The notes: generated by a model from the letters alone, not told the origin. 64,000 bases of DNA from Cricetomys ansorgei (GCA_026225945.1 JAMJFZ010000818.1:359001-423000), one strand, 5' to 3'. Positions 1-12,257 are shown, counted from the stretch's first letter. A program made the numbers and translations.

Positions 1-220
1 GCAGAATCTGGAGAAATGATACAGCAGTGAAGAGCCCTTGCTGCTCTTGTAGAGGACCTGAGTTTGATTCTCAGAACTCATATCGGTCAGTGCAGAACCT
101 CCTGTGACTCTAGGCCTTGGTGAGTATGGCGCCTCTTCTGGCCTCCGTGGGTACTGCCTCCATGTGCGCACACCCAAACCAAGAGAAGCACATATACACA
201 TGCATAAAAATGAAATAACA
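1..220 (+). repeat. B3/B2-family SINE
   Basis: A degraded tRNA-like head (GAAGAGCCCTTGCTGCTCTTG, then GAGGACCTGAGTTTGATTC as B box) is followed by the typical CCTCTTCTGGCCTCC body and an A-rich CATAAAAATGAAATA tail. It is in sense orientation and its 5' end may be cut by the window edge. Confidence 0.85.
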
Positions 221-1014
221 GTGCAAAGGCTAACTTCTTAGATCTATACAGTCTGGAAAAAAAAAACACAATCAATATACAGCATTCAATTATGAGATTA
301 ATCTAAATAACTCCATAGTTCATATAACCACAAATCGGAGATGGACCAAATATTTTAACAGTATGAAAATTGATGTTCACAAAAAAAAAAAAAGACGCTA
401 AATTGGCTCCAGTTGTCATTGTGAAAGGGTTAAACTCCCTGACTACGGCACCAGTCAGTGATCTCAGCTGTAGGTCAAACATAAAATTATAAATCTGTGC
501 TACACTTTTTATAACAGATTTGGCTTGGAAATTATAGGAAATGGTAGAAAACAGGCTACCGCTAAAGATAGGTAAGACACAAATGAAAAATATCAGTGGG
601 TGTAGAATCCAAAGCCAGTGGAAGACTGTTCAAAGCGAGCATTTCGTAGAAGCAGGAAATTCAAACCATAATGAAGATAAAATACTGTATTTAGGTATTG
701 AATGTTGCAGCTGCAAGAGGCATTTGACAAATGGGAGGGTGCCAGGAGAAATAGCCAAATCATAATTTTATTAGGATAAATGTTAACATCTTCTAAAAAA
801 AACAAGTGAGTAAAAAAATTAGTAAATTTGAATAATATGTACTAGATTTTCAGCTTTCTGAAGGGTAAATGTGATTTCTGAACATTGATGGCTCATTTAT
901 TAGAGAGAAACAGTGAATGCCCCAAAACTTTGAAATTCTCTGAGGTTGTAGATTCCGTTTCAGTTGTTTTTTGTTTTTTTTTTTTAATTGCAGAGATCAA
1001 ACAGCCAATAGGAA
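221..1014. other. Gene-free AT-rich stretch
   Basis: No gene or recognisable mobile element. It holds an A13 run at 381-393 and short T runs near 970-985. Short ORFs here have no protein-like features. Confidence 0.6.
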
Positions 1015-1240
1015 GCTACTTAAGGGAGGAAGCTTTTTTTTTTAATTTGGCTCACTGTTGGAGGGACTATATTCACCATGGAGGTTAAGGCTTGGAGGCA
1101 GAAGCTTGATGTGACAGATCACATGACCTCCGCAGACAGGAAGCACGGGAAATAGAGCCAGGTTATAAAGCCCAAGGCCTGCGTCCCGTCCCCCCGAACC
1201 CCAGTGACCACTTTCTCCAGCCGTGCTCTAAGGATTCAAT
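1015..1240. repeat. Old interspersed repeat fragment
   Basis: The series TTGGCTCACTGTTGGAGG, GGAGGTTAAGGCTTGGAGGC, CAGACAGGAAGCACGGG and CCAGTGACCACTTTCTCC recalls a common rodent repeat in which 'tttattttggctcacagtt' precedes 'cagtgacctacttcctcca'. The piece at 30,247-30,600 is related. I do not assign the family with confidence. Confidence 0.4.
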
Positions 1241-1262
1241 GACCTTTTCAAAACAGCGCCCC

Positions 1263-2520
1263 TGTTGGGATTCCGCAACAAGCAGAGTCTACAGCAGGGC
1301 TCTGCGCTGGAGAGCTCTGCCCCCTACCCCAGACCACAGACATAGCCCACAGCCCAGGGCTCCCTCTGGGGGGTTCTGCTCCCCCCCCCCAGTCTACAGC
1401 GTGGGACTCCCACTTTCTGTGAGGAGCTCTGACACGCCTTTCCACATTCATCTATGATCAGCCTCCACAGCCCTGTGAAGAAGCTCTGCCTTAGCTCCGC
1501 CCCCTTGCCAGGCCCAACCCCCCAGCTGGCTAACTGTCAAATGGAAGGAGGACCTGATTGAGGACTGTGCTTGCTCCTGGATGACCCCTCCCCTCCCAGA
1601 TGGACCCTCACAGCCATCTGTGTTTCTTCCAGGAAGCAAAGCTGATTTTACCAAAAAACCTAGCTCCCCTTGCTGTCCAATTGCTATTCAAGACTAACGC
1701 TTGCCTCCCTTACCACCCTGCTAGGAACTCTGGGGGCCCAGCCACCGTTCCTTGTGCCCACAAGGAACCCCAAATTGTCCCAAAGACCACTGAGGAGCCA
1801 TTTTTGGGGAGTCTAGCTCTGCAAGGCTGCGGAGCTCTGGGACTTGAAACCCCTCATAAGAAAGCTCCTCCCCGGGACTATCAGGGACCCAACTCTCATC
1901 TGGCCGAGGGGGTTCCCCAACCTGACAGTACAGCACAGAAGGGGTCCCAACTAACACAAATGACCCTGAGCTGGGTCCCCCTAACCCTCTCTGGACTGAG
2001 AATTCCACCAATCACAGGCCAAAGAAACTCCACCAATTGCAGGCCATGTTGATAGCTCCACCCGCTCCAGAACCCTTAAAAAAGGACTGAGCAACCCTCA
2101 GCTCTTGCTGTTTCTCCTAAGAGCAGAAGCAGTTACTGGTCTGCTGAGATCATTGGAAAAAGAAAGAAGAACAGCCCACTTGGGATATTTCCCTACTGAG
2201 CTGCAACACTGGAGACACCTGGCCAGAAGCTCCTTGATCCTGTTGGGATACTCTGCCTCTAGGACTGCATCATCTCCAGGAGGTGAAGTGAAGCAGAGCT
2301 GGACACTTCACCTCAGCTCTGCTGGGCTGAGCAACTCAGTCCTGTTGGGATACTCTCCCTTCAGGACTGCACCACCTCTGCAGGGAGGTTTCTCCCTTTG
2401 GTGTTGTGTGGTCCCCGGGCCATCACAAAAGCACTTCCCTTCTCCATCTATCTTCTATCTCTGTTCTATCTCTTTCCATCTATTCCACCTTTTTAATAAA
2501 ATAAAAAACCCTTTCCAACA
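1263..2520 (+). mobile_element. Candidate solo LTR of an endogenous retrovirus
   Basis: The block begins TGTTGG (1,263-1,268) and ends CCAACA (2,515-2,520), a perfect 6-bp terminal inverted repeat of TG...CA type. It is flanked by near-matching 5-bp sequences (GCCCC before, GCCAC after). In order it contains two CCAAT boxes 25 bp apart (2,008 and 2,033), a TATA-like TTAAAAAAGG (2,076-2,085) and a polyadenylation signal AATAAA (2,495-2,500) just before the 3' end. That is the U3-R-U5 order of an LTR on the plus strand. At about 1,258 bp it is long for an LTR, and internal duplications account for part of this. No gag, pol or env sequence is present, so it would be a solo LTR. The family is not recognised. 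Confidence 0.58.
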
Positions 2521-4002
2521 GCCACCTGCTGGAGACCACATGTTCAAGCACATTCATGCACCTGTGGGGACATTTCACATTCACGGCAGAAGCCCAGCCA
2601 AGAGCTGCCTTCAGCCTCTAGATTATTTCCGGCAGTCAGCACTCAGCCACCAGCTGAGTCATGGACTTCTCCACGGCAAAGCCTAACTCACCCCTTTCCT
2701 GAAGCCGCCTACCTTCCGTGATTGACAGGGGAATAAGGTTCCTGCCCCCACAAGCAGGTCATTCTGAAGCATTCAGAGTTATCTGTTGGGTGTGCTAAGG
2801 CTCCACTGAGGCTGTATCCCACGCTATCCAGTCCTGCTTCTTTCCCTTCTCCTGCGCAAATGCCATTTGACCCAAAGTCTGCTTCTCATCCAGCCTCTGC
2901 GCACCATTCCCCCATCTTAGATGGCAGGTTTTCTAGCCAGCCTGCACCACTGGGACAGACATTACTTCAAAAACTTATGAAATGGCAGGGCTTGTTTGAG
3001 CTCGAAGTGTTGGAGATCATGACCCCCAAATTAGGTCCCATCGCTTTCCCACCTGTGGTGAGGCAACATATCACAGCAGGGAGACCATAGAAGAATAAAG
3101 CCATTCACTGGTGACCAGGATACAAAACAGAGGAAGAGGAAAGATGGTAGCGATGCCCCTTCGAGGGCGTGTCCCCAACGACCACAAGACTTCCCACCTG
3201 GGTGCATCTCCACCTCCCAGTAGTGCCAATCTGAGGGCCAAACCAGACATATCAGCCTCTGAGGGACACTCCAGATCCAGACAATAGACAGTACTAGGCT
3301 CCCCAACCTAGGAAACGAGACTGTGTTGCGGGAAAGGGGTACATGACTGCACGTGCTCATTCTTTACAGCCATCAGACCAGTGTAAACGCAGAGGGGACC
3401 GCATGTCGGACTTATGTGCAGATAATTCTGTACTCAGAAGCCAGGAAACACCCATCGACACATTTTATCACGGGAGAATAAAACAAGAGGCCGGTCAAAT
3501 AAAAGAGAGAAAGGACCACAAAACATAGCTACAGAGACGAGGGCAAGGTTTTGTTAAAGATGTATCCTGGACAGGATCTCCAGGAATTTCTTTAAAGTAG
3601 TTCATCAAGTGGAAAAAGCATGAAAAGGGGGAAGAAAATGTGAAAAAATATTAATAATTGTTGTGTAAAGGTAGTAGCGGACATACATACGCATATATAG
3701 AAATGACACAGTACCTCCTGATTTAGAATGCTTTTGCATTAGAAAGGGAAGAAGAAGGGACAATAAAGGAAAACATTAATTCATTAGAAAAAATATGTGA
3801 ATATTTTGTATGAATATATGAATAAATTATATCTTTTAAAAGTCAACAATAAAACAGACGATTCATCATAGCTAACCAAGGCTCCACAATGAATAAATGA
3901 ATGCATAGAATCAGGAATATCATTACAGAACCAAAGTTAGATTTAAATATTATAGTACCATCGTCAAAACTTTTATCTAACGGATCTTAAATTCTCAGCA
4001 AA
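2521..4002. other. Gene-free stretch
   Basis: Mostly unique sequence, becoming AT-rich from about 3,540 to 3,990. I see no gene, no clear SINE and no tandem repeat. Confidence 0.55.
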
Positions 4003-4130
4003 ACCCGAATCCCAGCACTCAGTAGGCAGAGACAAGAGAATCGTAAGCTCAGGCTTGGTCTCCTCCATGCGGTGAGTTCAAAGCCACCCTGGGCCACACG
4101 AGACCCTGTCTCAAAATTATTAATAATAGT
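4003..4130 (+). repeat. B1 SINE, 5' truncated
   Basis: GAATCCCAGCACTCAGTAGGC, then GAGTTCAAAGCCACCCTGGG and GAGACCCTGTCTCAAAATTA match the B1 body and tail. The 5' GCCGGGCGTGG segment is missing. Confidence 0.8.
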
Positions 4131-4439
4131 TTTGTAGCGGCTGCTATCCCTAGCCCCGGAGATTCGAACATGATGATCCCATTGGAGTCCACCCCACTGT
4201 GCCACTGCTTCCCTGGAGTGCAAGCCATATTAGGACTCCTCTGAGCCTTCCACCAACACAGAAGCTAGACTCCACTGCCATGACTGTGATTTGGTTACCT
4301 GAGATGGTTATGTCCCTTCTCGAGGCAGATGACTTTCACCCAACGCTGTCTTTAACGAAGACAGCTGCTGTCTGTGAGCTGAATGGTGTGGAAGCATACA
4401 TGCCAAGGAACTTCAGGAGGTCTCAGATGAACAGCCATT

Positions 4440-4625
4440 GGCCAGCTGAGACCTCAGCCCTAGAGTGTACAAGGAACTGAATCCTACCGAGAGCCATCTA
4501 CGTGAACTGCGAAGCAGATTCTCCCCACTCACGAATCTCCAGGTGAGACCTGAATCTACATGTTGGCCTTAAGAGATACCCTAGAGCAGAGGATTCAGCC
4601 ACCCAGGCCATTCAAACTAAGATAA
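4440..4625 (+). repeat. Ancient mammalian interspersed repeat, unassigned
   Basis: AAGGAACTGAATCCTACC, CACGTGAAC-like spacing, AAGCAGATTCTCC, then GAGACCTGAATCTAC and GCCTTAAGAGATACCCTAGA resemble a widespread old mammalian repeat. Too eroded to name. Confidence 0.35.
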
Positions 4626-4677
4626 AGAAAGACAGCACAGTTCAAGCTACTGACTCTCTTTAGATGCAGTATTAAAA

Positions 4678-4875
4678 GGTGTCCTCTCTCTCTCTCTCCC
4701 TCTGTGTGTGTGTGTGTGTGGGTGTACGTGTGCGTGTGTACATGCATTCCATGATGCATGTGTGTAAGTCCTACGACAACTTGCCAGAGCCTGTTCTCTC
4801 CTTCCACCATGTGGGTTTCAGCTCATTGGCTTGGTGGAAAGCACCTTTAACTGCCGAGCCATCTCATTGGCTCCC
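4678..4875 (-). repeat. B2/B3-family SINE with internal (TC)n(TG)n
   Basis: Antisense copy: CTTTAACTGCCGAGCCATCT at the right is the reverse complement of the tRNA-like head. The left end is a (TC)n tract followed by (TG)n (4,684-4,722), grown from the CA-rich SINE tail. Confidence 0.75.
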
Positions 4876-5298
4876 TGCACTCAGTTATTACAAAGCAATG
4901 CCTAACCAGAGTCTTAGGACTTACAGAAGATGTGTGCAAAGATCTGGACACCAAGATTTGCACTGCAAAGTTATTCTAATTTAGAACATTTGAAATCAGT
5001 TTAAGTGTCAATGGATAAGCGTTAAAGCAACCCATTATAACACGGGTGAACCGCAGAATCATCCTTGTAGGTTAAAAAGGTCAGGTACCCATGGTTTCCT
5101 GTTTCACCTTAATGTATTCACAGTGAATTCAAAGACTATGCCCCTGGAATTCATTTTAGAAGAAAGAAAATACCATGAAACATCTGTGTGAGCAAAATGG
5201 CAAAACCTTGAAAGTACAATTTAAAAATTTCAAGAAAGGGGTAAAGATATAGGCAGCACAGGGGAGGGGAGGGACAGAGTTAAAAAGGACAGCATTGA

Positions 5299-5446
5299 GC
5301 CAGCTGGTGCGGTAGTACACACTTTTAATCCCAGCACTCAGGTGGCAGAGGCAGGCAGATCTCTGCCATTTTGAAGACAGCCTGGTCTACACAGGAAGTT
5401 CTGGGCCAGCCAGAGATACATAGGAAGACCTTCTCTCAAAAACCTA
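5299..5446 (+). repeat. B1 SINE
   Basis: Near full-length copy: GCCAGCTGGTGCGGTAGTAC, then TTTTAATCCCAGCACTCAGG, GCAGGCAGATCTCTG, CAGCCTGGTCTACACAGG and TCTCTCAAAAACC. Confidence 0.92.
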
Positions 5447-5524
5447 AGTATTGATAATGTTTATATTAAAATTATGGGAGTAGGGTGATTTTCCTTTATT
5501 CTGTACTTTTCCCCATCAGATTAT

Positions 5525-5553
5525 GTTGTTGTTGTTGGTGGTGGTGGTGGTGG
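5525..5553. repeat. (GTT)n(GTG)n trinucleotide tract
   Basis: Four to five GTT units change to six or so GTG units. Simple repeat. Confidence 0.9.
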
Positions 5554-6667
5554 CGGGATGGCAATAGCAGAAATGAGAAAGCGAAGTTGATAAGTTCAAG
5601 CTGGCAACGGGATGCATTGCTTCACCCACACTAAACTTGCATAGAACATTCTGACTTGTTTCCCACAAACCTCTTCTTCCCGGTTCTGCAGGCTTTCAGA
5701 ACCACGGACAGTGTGTTTACCCTCTTAGAGGCTTTGCGGATTAGCTCTCTGCCTTCTGGAAATCTATTGCCCTCCTGCTTGGACAGGCTCACCTCGTCTT
5801 GTGGCAAAGACCTGCTCCTTTGAGCCGCTCTCTCCAAATCCCTTGGTTTCTGACATTTCTGCGATGCCAGAGAGTCGAGGGAATTCCGGGGAAAACGTGT
5901 GTTCTGAGAGCATGTGGAAAATCACTCCGTGTTTGTCTCTTCTGTTTTGGGTACCTCTGCCCTTCTGTCGCGGCTCGGCTCCGTTTCATCTGTTACATGG
6001 TTAATGTCCCTTTTAGAAGCTGAAACGCTCTCCAGCTTGAGAACGGTTGATGAATATATTTTTTTCTCTCTCAGACCTCAAAAACACCTTGGGACAGCTG
6101 TGTGGGTCCCTGAGGGACAGGCCATTAGCTGGGGGTTGTTCTCACAGAGAGGTGCATTCCCCTGCCTCAGGATGAGTACCTACCATGTGTGCCTCCCGCA
6201 GTCTGCTCTCCGAGACCCTGACATGTCATGCCTGTGTTTAATCCAAGACTCCCACACCCTGGAGGAGAAAGGCTCTGAGTGACAGGCTGTTGGCTCATTC
6301 AGCTGATGTCATTACAATCAAGGCGTATGCCGGAGGAAGCAAAGGTGTTGACGTGCTAGCTTGGAGACGCTCCATATTGTCCCGCACCCAGAAAGCCCTT
6401 TAAGTCCTCTTAGCCTCGCGGCTGAGCCCGAGTTGTAATACCATGGGGTTAGCCCAGGAGTCTGGTTGATTCACCAGACACCTGTGACCACTTCCTGGCA
6501 AGGAATAGGCTCCTGTGGGGTAACGGCTGACTTGAGTGACTTGACATTGAAAGACTCCGACCGGTTAAGAGTAAATATGAAGAATGATAGGCAGAGTCTT
6601 TACTTTCGTATTTTTAAACGTTGATCCCACTTTTAACCTTTAAGACATCCATCTTTACTACTTTGAA
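5554..6667. other. Gene-free stretch
   Basis: No recognised repeat or gene. Overlapping short ORFs at 5,799-6,282 occur in all three plus frames, which argues against coding. Confidence 0.55.
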
Positions 6668-6846
6668 CTGTGTGCGCGCGCGTGTGCGGATCTGTGCGTG
6701 TGTGCCGGTGCCCGCGGATGCCTGAAGAGGGCGTAAGACCCCTTGGATTTGGAGCCGCGAGCCACCCCACACGGGTGCTAGAACCTGAACTCGAGTCGTC
6801 TGTGAGTGCAGCCAGCTCTCTTAACCTCCGAGCCGTCTCTCCAGCT
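6668..6846 (-). repeat. B3-family SINE
   Basis: Antisense copy. AGCTCTCTTAACCTCCGAGC and CGTCTCTCCAGCT at the right are the reverse complement of the tRNA-like head. The CA-rich tail has become GTGTGCGCGCGCGTGTG at the left. Confidence 0.85.
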
Positions 6847-7149
6847 GCTGTCACGTGCCATCTTGACATGTGCCCGGAGTGACTGAGTCTTCTCTCGTCT
6901 GCACAAGGCTTCTGAAATGTTTGCACATCAACTTACATCTTCATGTCTTCGCTGCTTGCTTCCCTGGGGCTTAACCTTGCCACGGTTCCCATCACTCTTA
7001 GAATAATGCCATTTCTCACTCAGTGCCAAAGGAGAAATCGGTGTCCTTGTCCCTTGCTTTGATTAAGGGAATTAGAAAGGGACTGGGGAATCACTGTGAC
7101 TGGGAACAGACTGACGCCTCTCTCCTCTTGTGAGAAGACACGACCTGCC

Positions 7150-7240
7150 TCTCATCGCTGCACTTGGGGGGAGTGTTTCCCACCTGTGTTTACTGCTTGC
7201 ACGGAAAGCATGTGACCGACTGAGCCATTCCCCAGTCCTA
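7150..7240 (-). repeat. ID-like/tRNA-derived SINE fragment
   Basis: TGCTTGCACGGAAAGCATG and ACTGAGCCATTCCCCAGTCC resemble the reverse complement of a tRNA-Ala-derived head. Short and eroded. Confidence 0.4.
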
Positions 7241-7640
7241 ATAATATCAGGTTTTGAAAAAGTAAGTCTAGGCACTTTCACTGAATTGGTCCAGCTTTTT
7301 AGTAGTTTTCAGACTTGAACATCAACTGGAAGCTGCTAAAGGGTTTACAAAGGCCCAGCTTTCCGCATCCCTTCCCCAGAATCTTCAGAGGTCTGCAGTG
7401 GGTGCCAGGGTTCATATGTCTATCAAGCCAGCAGGTGATACTGGATAACACCGCTTTGGAATAACTGCAGAGGGGAGGGGTTCCATGTGCCCATTTGGCA
7501 GATGTGGAAATGAGGTTAGAGCAGACAGTGGGTCTAGGAGAACAGACCATATCCTGACATGCCCAGGGAAGCCCTTTGAGAGAAATAGGAGACATTAAGA
7601 GAATCACGTCTGAGCTGCCACACCAGGCGTTTTAGTAAGG

Positions 7641-7800
7641 CTTCTGTTACTGTGATAAATGCCGTGATCAAAGGCAACTCGAGTAGCTGAGAGTCTCTTC
7701 TCTCTTACAGCTCAAGTCCACCGTCAAGGGAAGCCAGGACAGGAACCCAGAGGCAGGAACGGAGGCACAGGTCAAGGAAGAACACTGCTTGCTTCTTCTA
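7641..7800 (-). mobile_element. URR1-like hAT transposon fragment
   Basis: CTTCTGTTACTGTGATAAAT, GATCAAAGGCAAC, then CAAGGGAAGCCAGGACAGGA and AGGCAGGAACGGAGGC match the non-autonomous rodent URR1 family. Truncated after about 160 bp. Confidence 0.65.
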
Positions 7801-8001
7801 TGTTAACATCAGGTAATGTGTGTTGGTATCAAGAAGTAAATTGTGTGGAATGTGGGCAGTGGCCTTACAGAATGCCCTGGGGTTGACCTTCCTCTGCCAT
7901 CAACCAGTCCTTTAAGATTGTGACTTTAAGATTCCAATGATTTATCAAGGAAACAGGGATGGTCCTTTGTGTAAAGGTATAAATGGAAAATCCCTACTCA
8001 A

Positions 8002-8297
8002 GTTGGTACAGCTCATAAAGTCATTTGTTGGCTACAGCATTGCCTCACAAGACTGAGGATCTGAGTTTGACCACCCTGAACTCATATAAAAAACGAATGC
8101 ATGCCGGCACATGCCCGCAATCTCAGAGCTGGGCAGGTGAAGACAGGAGGATCTCTGGAGTCTGACAGCCAGCTAGTCTAGCTGAATCAATGAGCTTCAG
8201 GTGCAGTGAGAGAGACTGTCTTTAATTATGAGGTGGACACAGATGTGCACATGTACTCCTCCCCCACATATGTGCATACACACATGTAAATTCTTTT
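8002..8297 (+). repeat. B4 SINE
   Basis: An ID-like head (ACAGCATTGCCTCACAAG...GAGTTTGACC) joins a B1-like part (GCCGGCACATGCCCGCAATC, GGAGGATCTCTGGAG, CCAGCTAGTCTAGC) and a CA-rich tail. This fusion defines B4. Confidence 0.85.
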
Positions 8298-8732
8298 AAA
8301 AGATGTGTGATTTAAATTCCAAGAAATCCCATAATCAGGGTGGATCTATTACTGCTTTATCCAGAGGGTCTGTCCTGTCAATCATATCCCAGGTTCTTTC
8401 TACCTTCTTGTTCTTCCATCCATAGTGGGAGGGCTTGTGTCCTCAGGATGGCCCTCTTATAATTACAAGTTGGCAGGTGAGCTCAAGAATTACATAGAGA
8501 TACAAGGATTCCTGGGAGAAACCAAATAATCTAATATCTCCTTGGAGGAAATCGATTCAGCCCATTTCTCCCTGTCCCAAGACCGCTACAGATATGAGCT
8601 CAGGATTACCAAGGCTAATTTACGCAAATCCTTCTCTTTGATGTGAATGACACAGATAATGCCCTTGTCCGGAACCAAATTGACAGGGCCACTGTTGCAA
8701 TTAAATGAGATAATTCTCTAAGCATGACTACT
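8298..8732. other. Gene-free stretch
   Basis: Nothing certain. The segment TTAAATGAGATAATTCTCTA near 8,701 resembles the 3' part of a MIR. A 230-bp AT-balanced block before it could be conserved non-coding sequence. Confidence 0.4.
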
Positions 8733-8808
8733 ATCCTTCATCCATCCATCCTTCGTTCCTTCCTTTCTCTATCCCTCCTTCCCTCCCTCCCTCCTTCCTT
8801 CCCTTTTC
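8733..8808. repeat. Pyrimidine-rich (CATC/CCTT)n tract
   Basis: CATCCATCCATCC followed by CCTT and CCCT units on the plus strand. Confidence 0.9.
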
Positions 8809-8924
8809 TGAGTCATTTCTCTCAGTTTTCATGTTCTGCTGCCAACTTCCTTCATACAACTGTATACGTACTACGTATCCATCTCTCCGTATGACCCCCC
8901 CCTCACCTTTCAAGTCTAGTCCAA

Positions 8925-9100
8925 CATTCTCTTTCCGGACTCTCCATAGAGATTCCTCCCCACAGCGTCTTTTTAACTTTTATTATCGATCCATTCCTAC
9001 CCACCTCCTCCACAACCACCAGAGTGGTCGTTTTATAACATAAATTGCTTAAAAACCTTCCGTGACCTCCCTTTCTCCCTAGAACTAAATTAGACCTAGA
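8925..9100 (+). repeat. L2-like LINE fragment
   Basis: CAACCACCAGAGTGGTCG, TTGCTTAAAAACCTTCCG and TGACCTCCCTTTCTCCCTAG follow the L2 3' region order (resident pattern: 'gcttaaaaccctccaatggctcccc'). Confidence 0.45.
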
Positions 9101-9415
9101 TGAGGTGGGTATGAGAATGCACCTCCCAGAACTTCAACCACAAAGAGCAATTAACTGTCCAAAAATCTTCAGCGCTGAGCCCTGACCTTGCATAAGGTCA
9201 AACTTTCCACAAGTTGCTTCCAGTCAGTGGCTAGGCAACAGGAAACTAACACAAGATCACACGCTGCTCTCAGATGGCGGCTTTTGGATTGTGGGCTCCC
9301 CAAGAGCCTTCCCCAGCTGCAAACCTTTCTCCAGAACCCTCCTTCCCCAAGACCACTGCTGGAGCATCGTGAATTTCTGCCATTCCGCCATAAGTTCTTT
9401 ATTTTCCATCTCCCA

Positions 9416-9476
9416 TATGTGTGTGTGTATCTGCACATACAAACATACACATGCGTGTGCACACACACACAAACAC
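9416..9476. repeat. TG/CA-rich simple repeat
   Basis: A (TG)n stretch changes to (CA)n across a near-dyad, with an ACATGCGTGTGC segment between. Confidence 0.8.
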
Positions 9477-10317
9477 TCCCTCATTTGCAGATACCCCAGG
9501 GTAGCATGTCTCTGCACTGCAGCCCAGAATAATCTTCCAGGTCCAAAACAAAGTACTGTCTGTGGTCTGTTTTAAGTTCTGACTGCAGGGTCTTGACGTG
9601 GAATGTGAGGTCTTTGTCAGGCAGAGACTATCCTTACATTTCCCCAGCTTGCCCACTTCCCAGAACAGGGCCGAGCACACACTAAGTGTTTATGTATTAC
9701 TGGTTCCTCCTCCTTCCGTGTCATCAGCACATGGCTGTGCAGACACAGAGAATCCCTGAGAGAATCCTCAAAGACGTGCCTGCTACCCGACCCCAACACT
9801 GGCCTTGTACGGATGTAGAAGGATTGAAAAAGGCCTCACGATTGAGCGTAGAGACCTTTCCAGCATGTCTGTCCCTGGGTTTAAACAAGAGCTGGTCTCA
9901 GCCCCAGGGAGGTTCGGTTTAAAAGCATGTCAATCATGCTTTGGCGAATCCTGGATTAAAAGATCAAAGCTGACAAGCGGTCTGTTAGGAGAGGAGGTAG
10001 CCAGGACACGGAAGAGCTGTTTGGGGTGGTGTGCACACAGAGGGCTGGTGAGCGAAGGTGATGGCTCGCACTGACCCAGCCCACATTCCACTCCATCCAG
10101 GGACCTCTGCCAGGAGACTGCATCAGCTACCCGGAGAGCACATGTCTGTGCAGAGATTCACGAGCTCCAGAGGTGGTGTCTTGGGTAAGGAGGACACTGG
10201 AGAAAGGCTTGCGGCTAGAGACAGCAGAGCTGAGTACTGGTTCCTGAGGGTCTCGGACAGGCAGCTTCACATACTATTTCTGAGGCCCACAACGGACCAG
10301 AAGCTGTGTTTAGACAC
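9477..10317. other. Gene-free stretch
   Basis: No repeat or gene recognised. Confidence 0.55.
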
Positions 10318-10510
10318 AGGCAAGATAGCACCTACGGCGGATGAGACGGCAAGACGAATAGTCCCCTTGAAACACACTAATAGGTGGGGAAAATAGGCGT
10401 GAAACAAATAATCGCATAAATAAATCAGGACAACAGTGATAAGTTCGGCACAGAGACGTCGAGAGCTCCGTGAGAGAGGATTACAGAGGAGGGGCTCCTT
10501 TGCGAGATGA
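10318..10510. repeat. L2-like LINE fragment
   Basis: GTGAAACAAATAATCGCATA, then AACAGTGATAAGTTCGGCAC and GATTACAGAGGAGGGGCTCC match the typical old L2 order ('acaaataattacaata...gtgataagtgctatga...gagga'). Confidence 0.5.
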
Positions 10511-12257
10511 GACGGGATTAAAGGAAGAAACACGAGGATGAGTTAATTAGGATGTGGGGAGGGTAAGACATGACTGTGAAGCAACGTTTATCCGTTCGGC
10601 AAGTATTTATGAGCCTATGTCATCTGCTGGGGTCTGAGACAGCGAGGAACGAGTCCATTAGAGCAGACACCAAAGAAAGCAAAAGGGAAATGGGATCCAT
10701 TGCTGTGGAAGGAGGAGGGTGGGTGTCTCTCGGGACCATGGGGAGTTGGAGGACGCGGTCTTTCCTTCCTGAAGCTGTACGGAGACACCGGAAGACTTAG
10801 GCACCTCTGCGACGACAGGATCTGGTTTACGTGGTGAGCAGAGCATGCCTGCTGCTTTTGAGAGCCCAGAGCCTGTGGGCTGCCGTGGAGAAGACTCTAA
10901 GAACTGCTCCATTGTTTCCAGCCTGTAGTCAGGTGACCCGGAGATAAGCAGCCTCTCCCTTTCTCGTCTTGTCTCCCCAGTGGTCATCACGGGAGCGAGT
11001 GTGCCTTTTGGGTTCTTGGCTTCCATAGTTCTGCCTTCAGTGGAAGGCTGGTCTGTGGGAATGGATGGAGACACCACCATCCGGGGGCTACGTGACTCTA
11101 GAGCTTGATCCTCTCCAGGGCCAAGCAGACCACTTTATAATCCGGGACCTAGGCTTTGTCCCTTAGGCTCTAAAATGTCCTGGAGGTGGACACACCACGA
11201 ATCACCCAGCACACACTGCCCACGAGCTAGGATCCTGCTTGTCTTTGGGGATTCATGTTGGGAGTCAGGGAGTATGCCTCGTCAAAAACTGGGCCCTCCC
11301 CCATCCCAAGTAACGAATCTTGGTTGATCGTACAGAGCCCACTCTCAATACCAGTGGCTGGCTCAACTGCAAGCCTATTATGCAATATTTGGGAGCTTCA
11401 AGGGAGGGCGCATTTCACACAGGAGCACAAAGAAGGATGGGTATCGTTTCCTCTGCACACAAAGGCAAGGACACCACAGCCCTTTCGTAGCACAGAGAAA
11501 AGTTTCAGTACCGTAGGAATCTGAGGTCCAGTAGGTGGCTGAATCAGCTAACCTTCCCGCTGGACTTCTGGCTAGCGGGAGAACACATCACTGATTCTTA
11601 AGTTATTCATCACTGTGTTTTCTGGGAACTGCAGCTGAAAACATTTAAACTGGCGCGACTTCTCTGGACCTGAGTTTGCGACATTTGTGTTAACGCTTCA
11701 TAAAGTTCACCGTCGCCCTTCCAGAATTCTATAGGCCACACCAAACAACAGCGCCATGCCCAGTGAAATCTGTGCGTAGTAGAGCTTCCTTCCTGGCCAT
11801 CAGACAGACCATTTGACTGACGTTGTAGGCAGAAGGCTGACATCTTGTCTACTCATGTGTCTGTTGCTACTTTGGGGACCATCTTCCCACGAAGGGAGGC
11901 TTGCGGAGACTTTGATTTAAGCCGCCAGTCTGCATTTTGGCCATTGAGTCTACAACCCCGCTCGGGGCAGAGAGGGCTTGGAGTAAAGACTCCCTAGGAG
12001 ACTACACAGGCGTGACGGTGTTATCAGAGGGCTGGACGGAGGAGAAAGAAACCAGCGTTCTTGCTCTTCCTCAAAGTCGCAGACACATTCCTGTCTACTA
12101 GCTTCGGTTTAGATACCAGGGTGCCCCGGTGCAACGGAACACGGGTTGGAATTCTCAGAAATCTGGACACAGAATTCTCTCAGCATGTGCTCTGGTCACA
12201 GGGACCACTGGGAGACGATTTGGCATGTGACCATGTACAGGTGTGCACACACGTGCT
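10511..12257. other. Gene-free stretch
   Basis: Long unique-looking interval. The longest open frame (10,658-11,080, minus) lacks exon boundaries and recognisable domains. No tandem repeat or SINE seen. Confidence 0.5.

Noticed and set aside
1600..2052. 150-codon plus-strand ORF
   Set aside because: It lies within the U3-like part of the LTR candidate, is proline-rich, and shows no domain.
2105..2686. 193-codon plus-strand ORF
   Set aside because: It crosses the R/U5 part and 3' boundary of the LTR-like block and includes its duplicated modules. No retroviral or cellular domain is visible.
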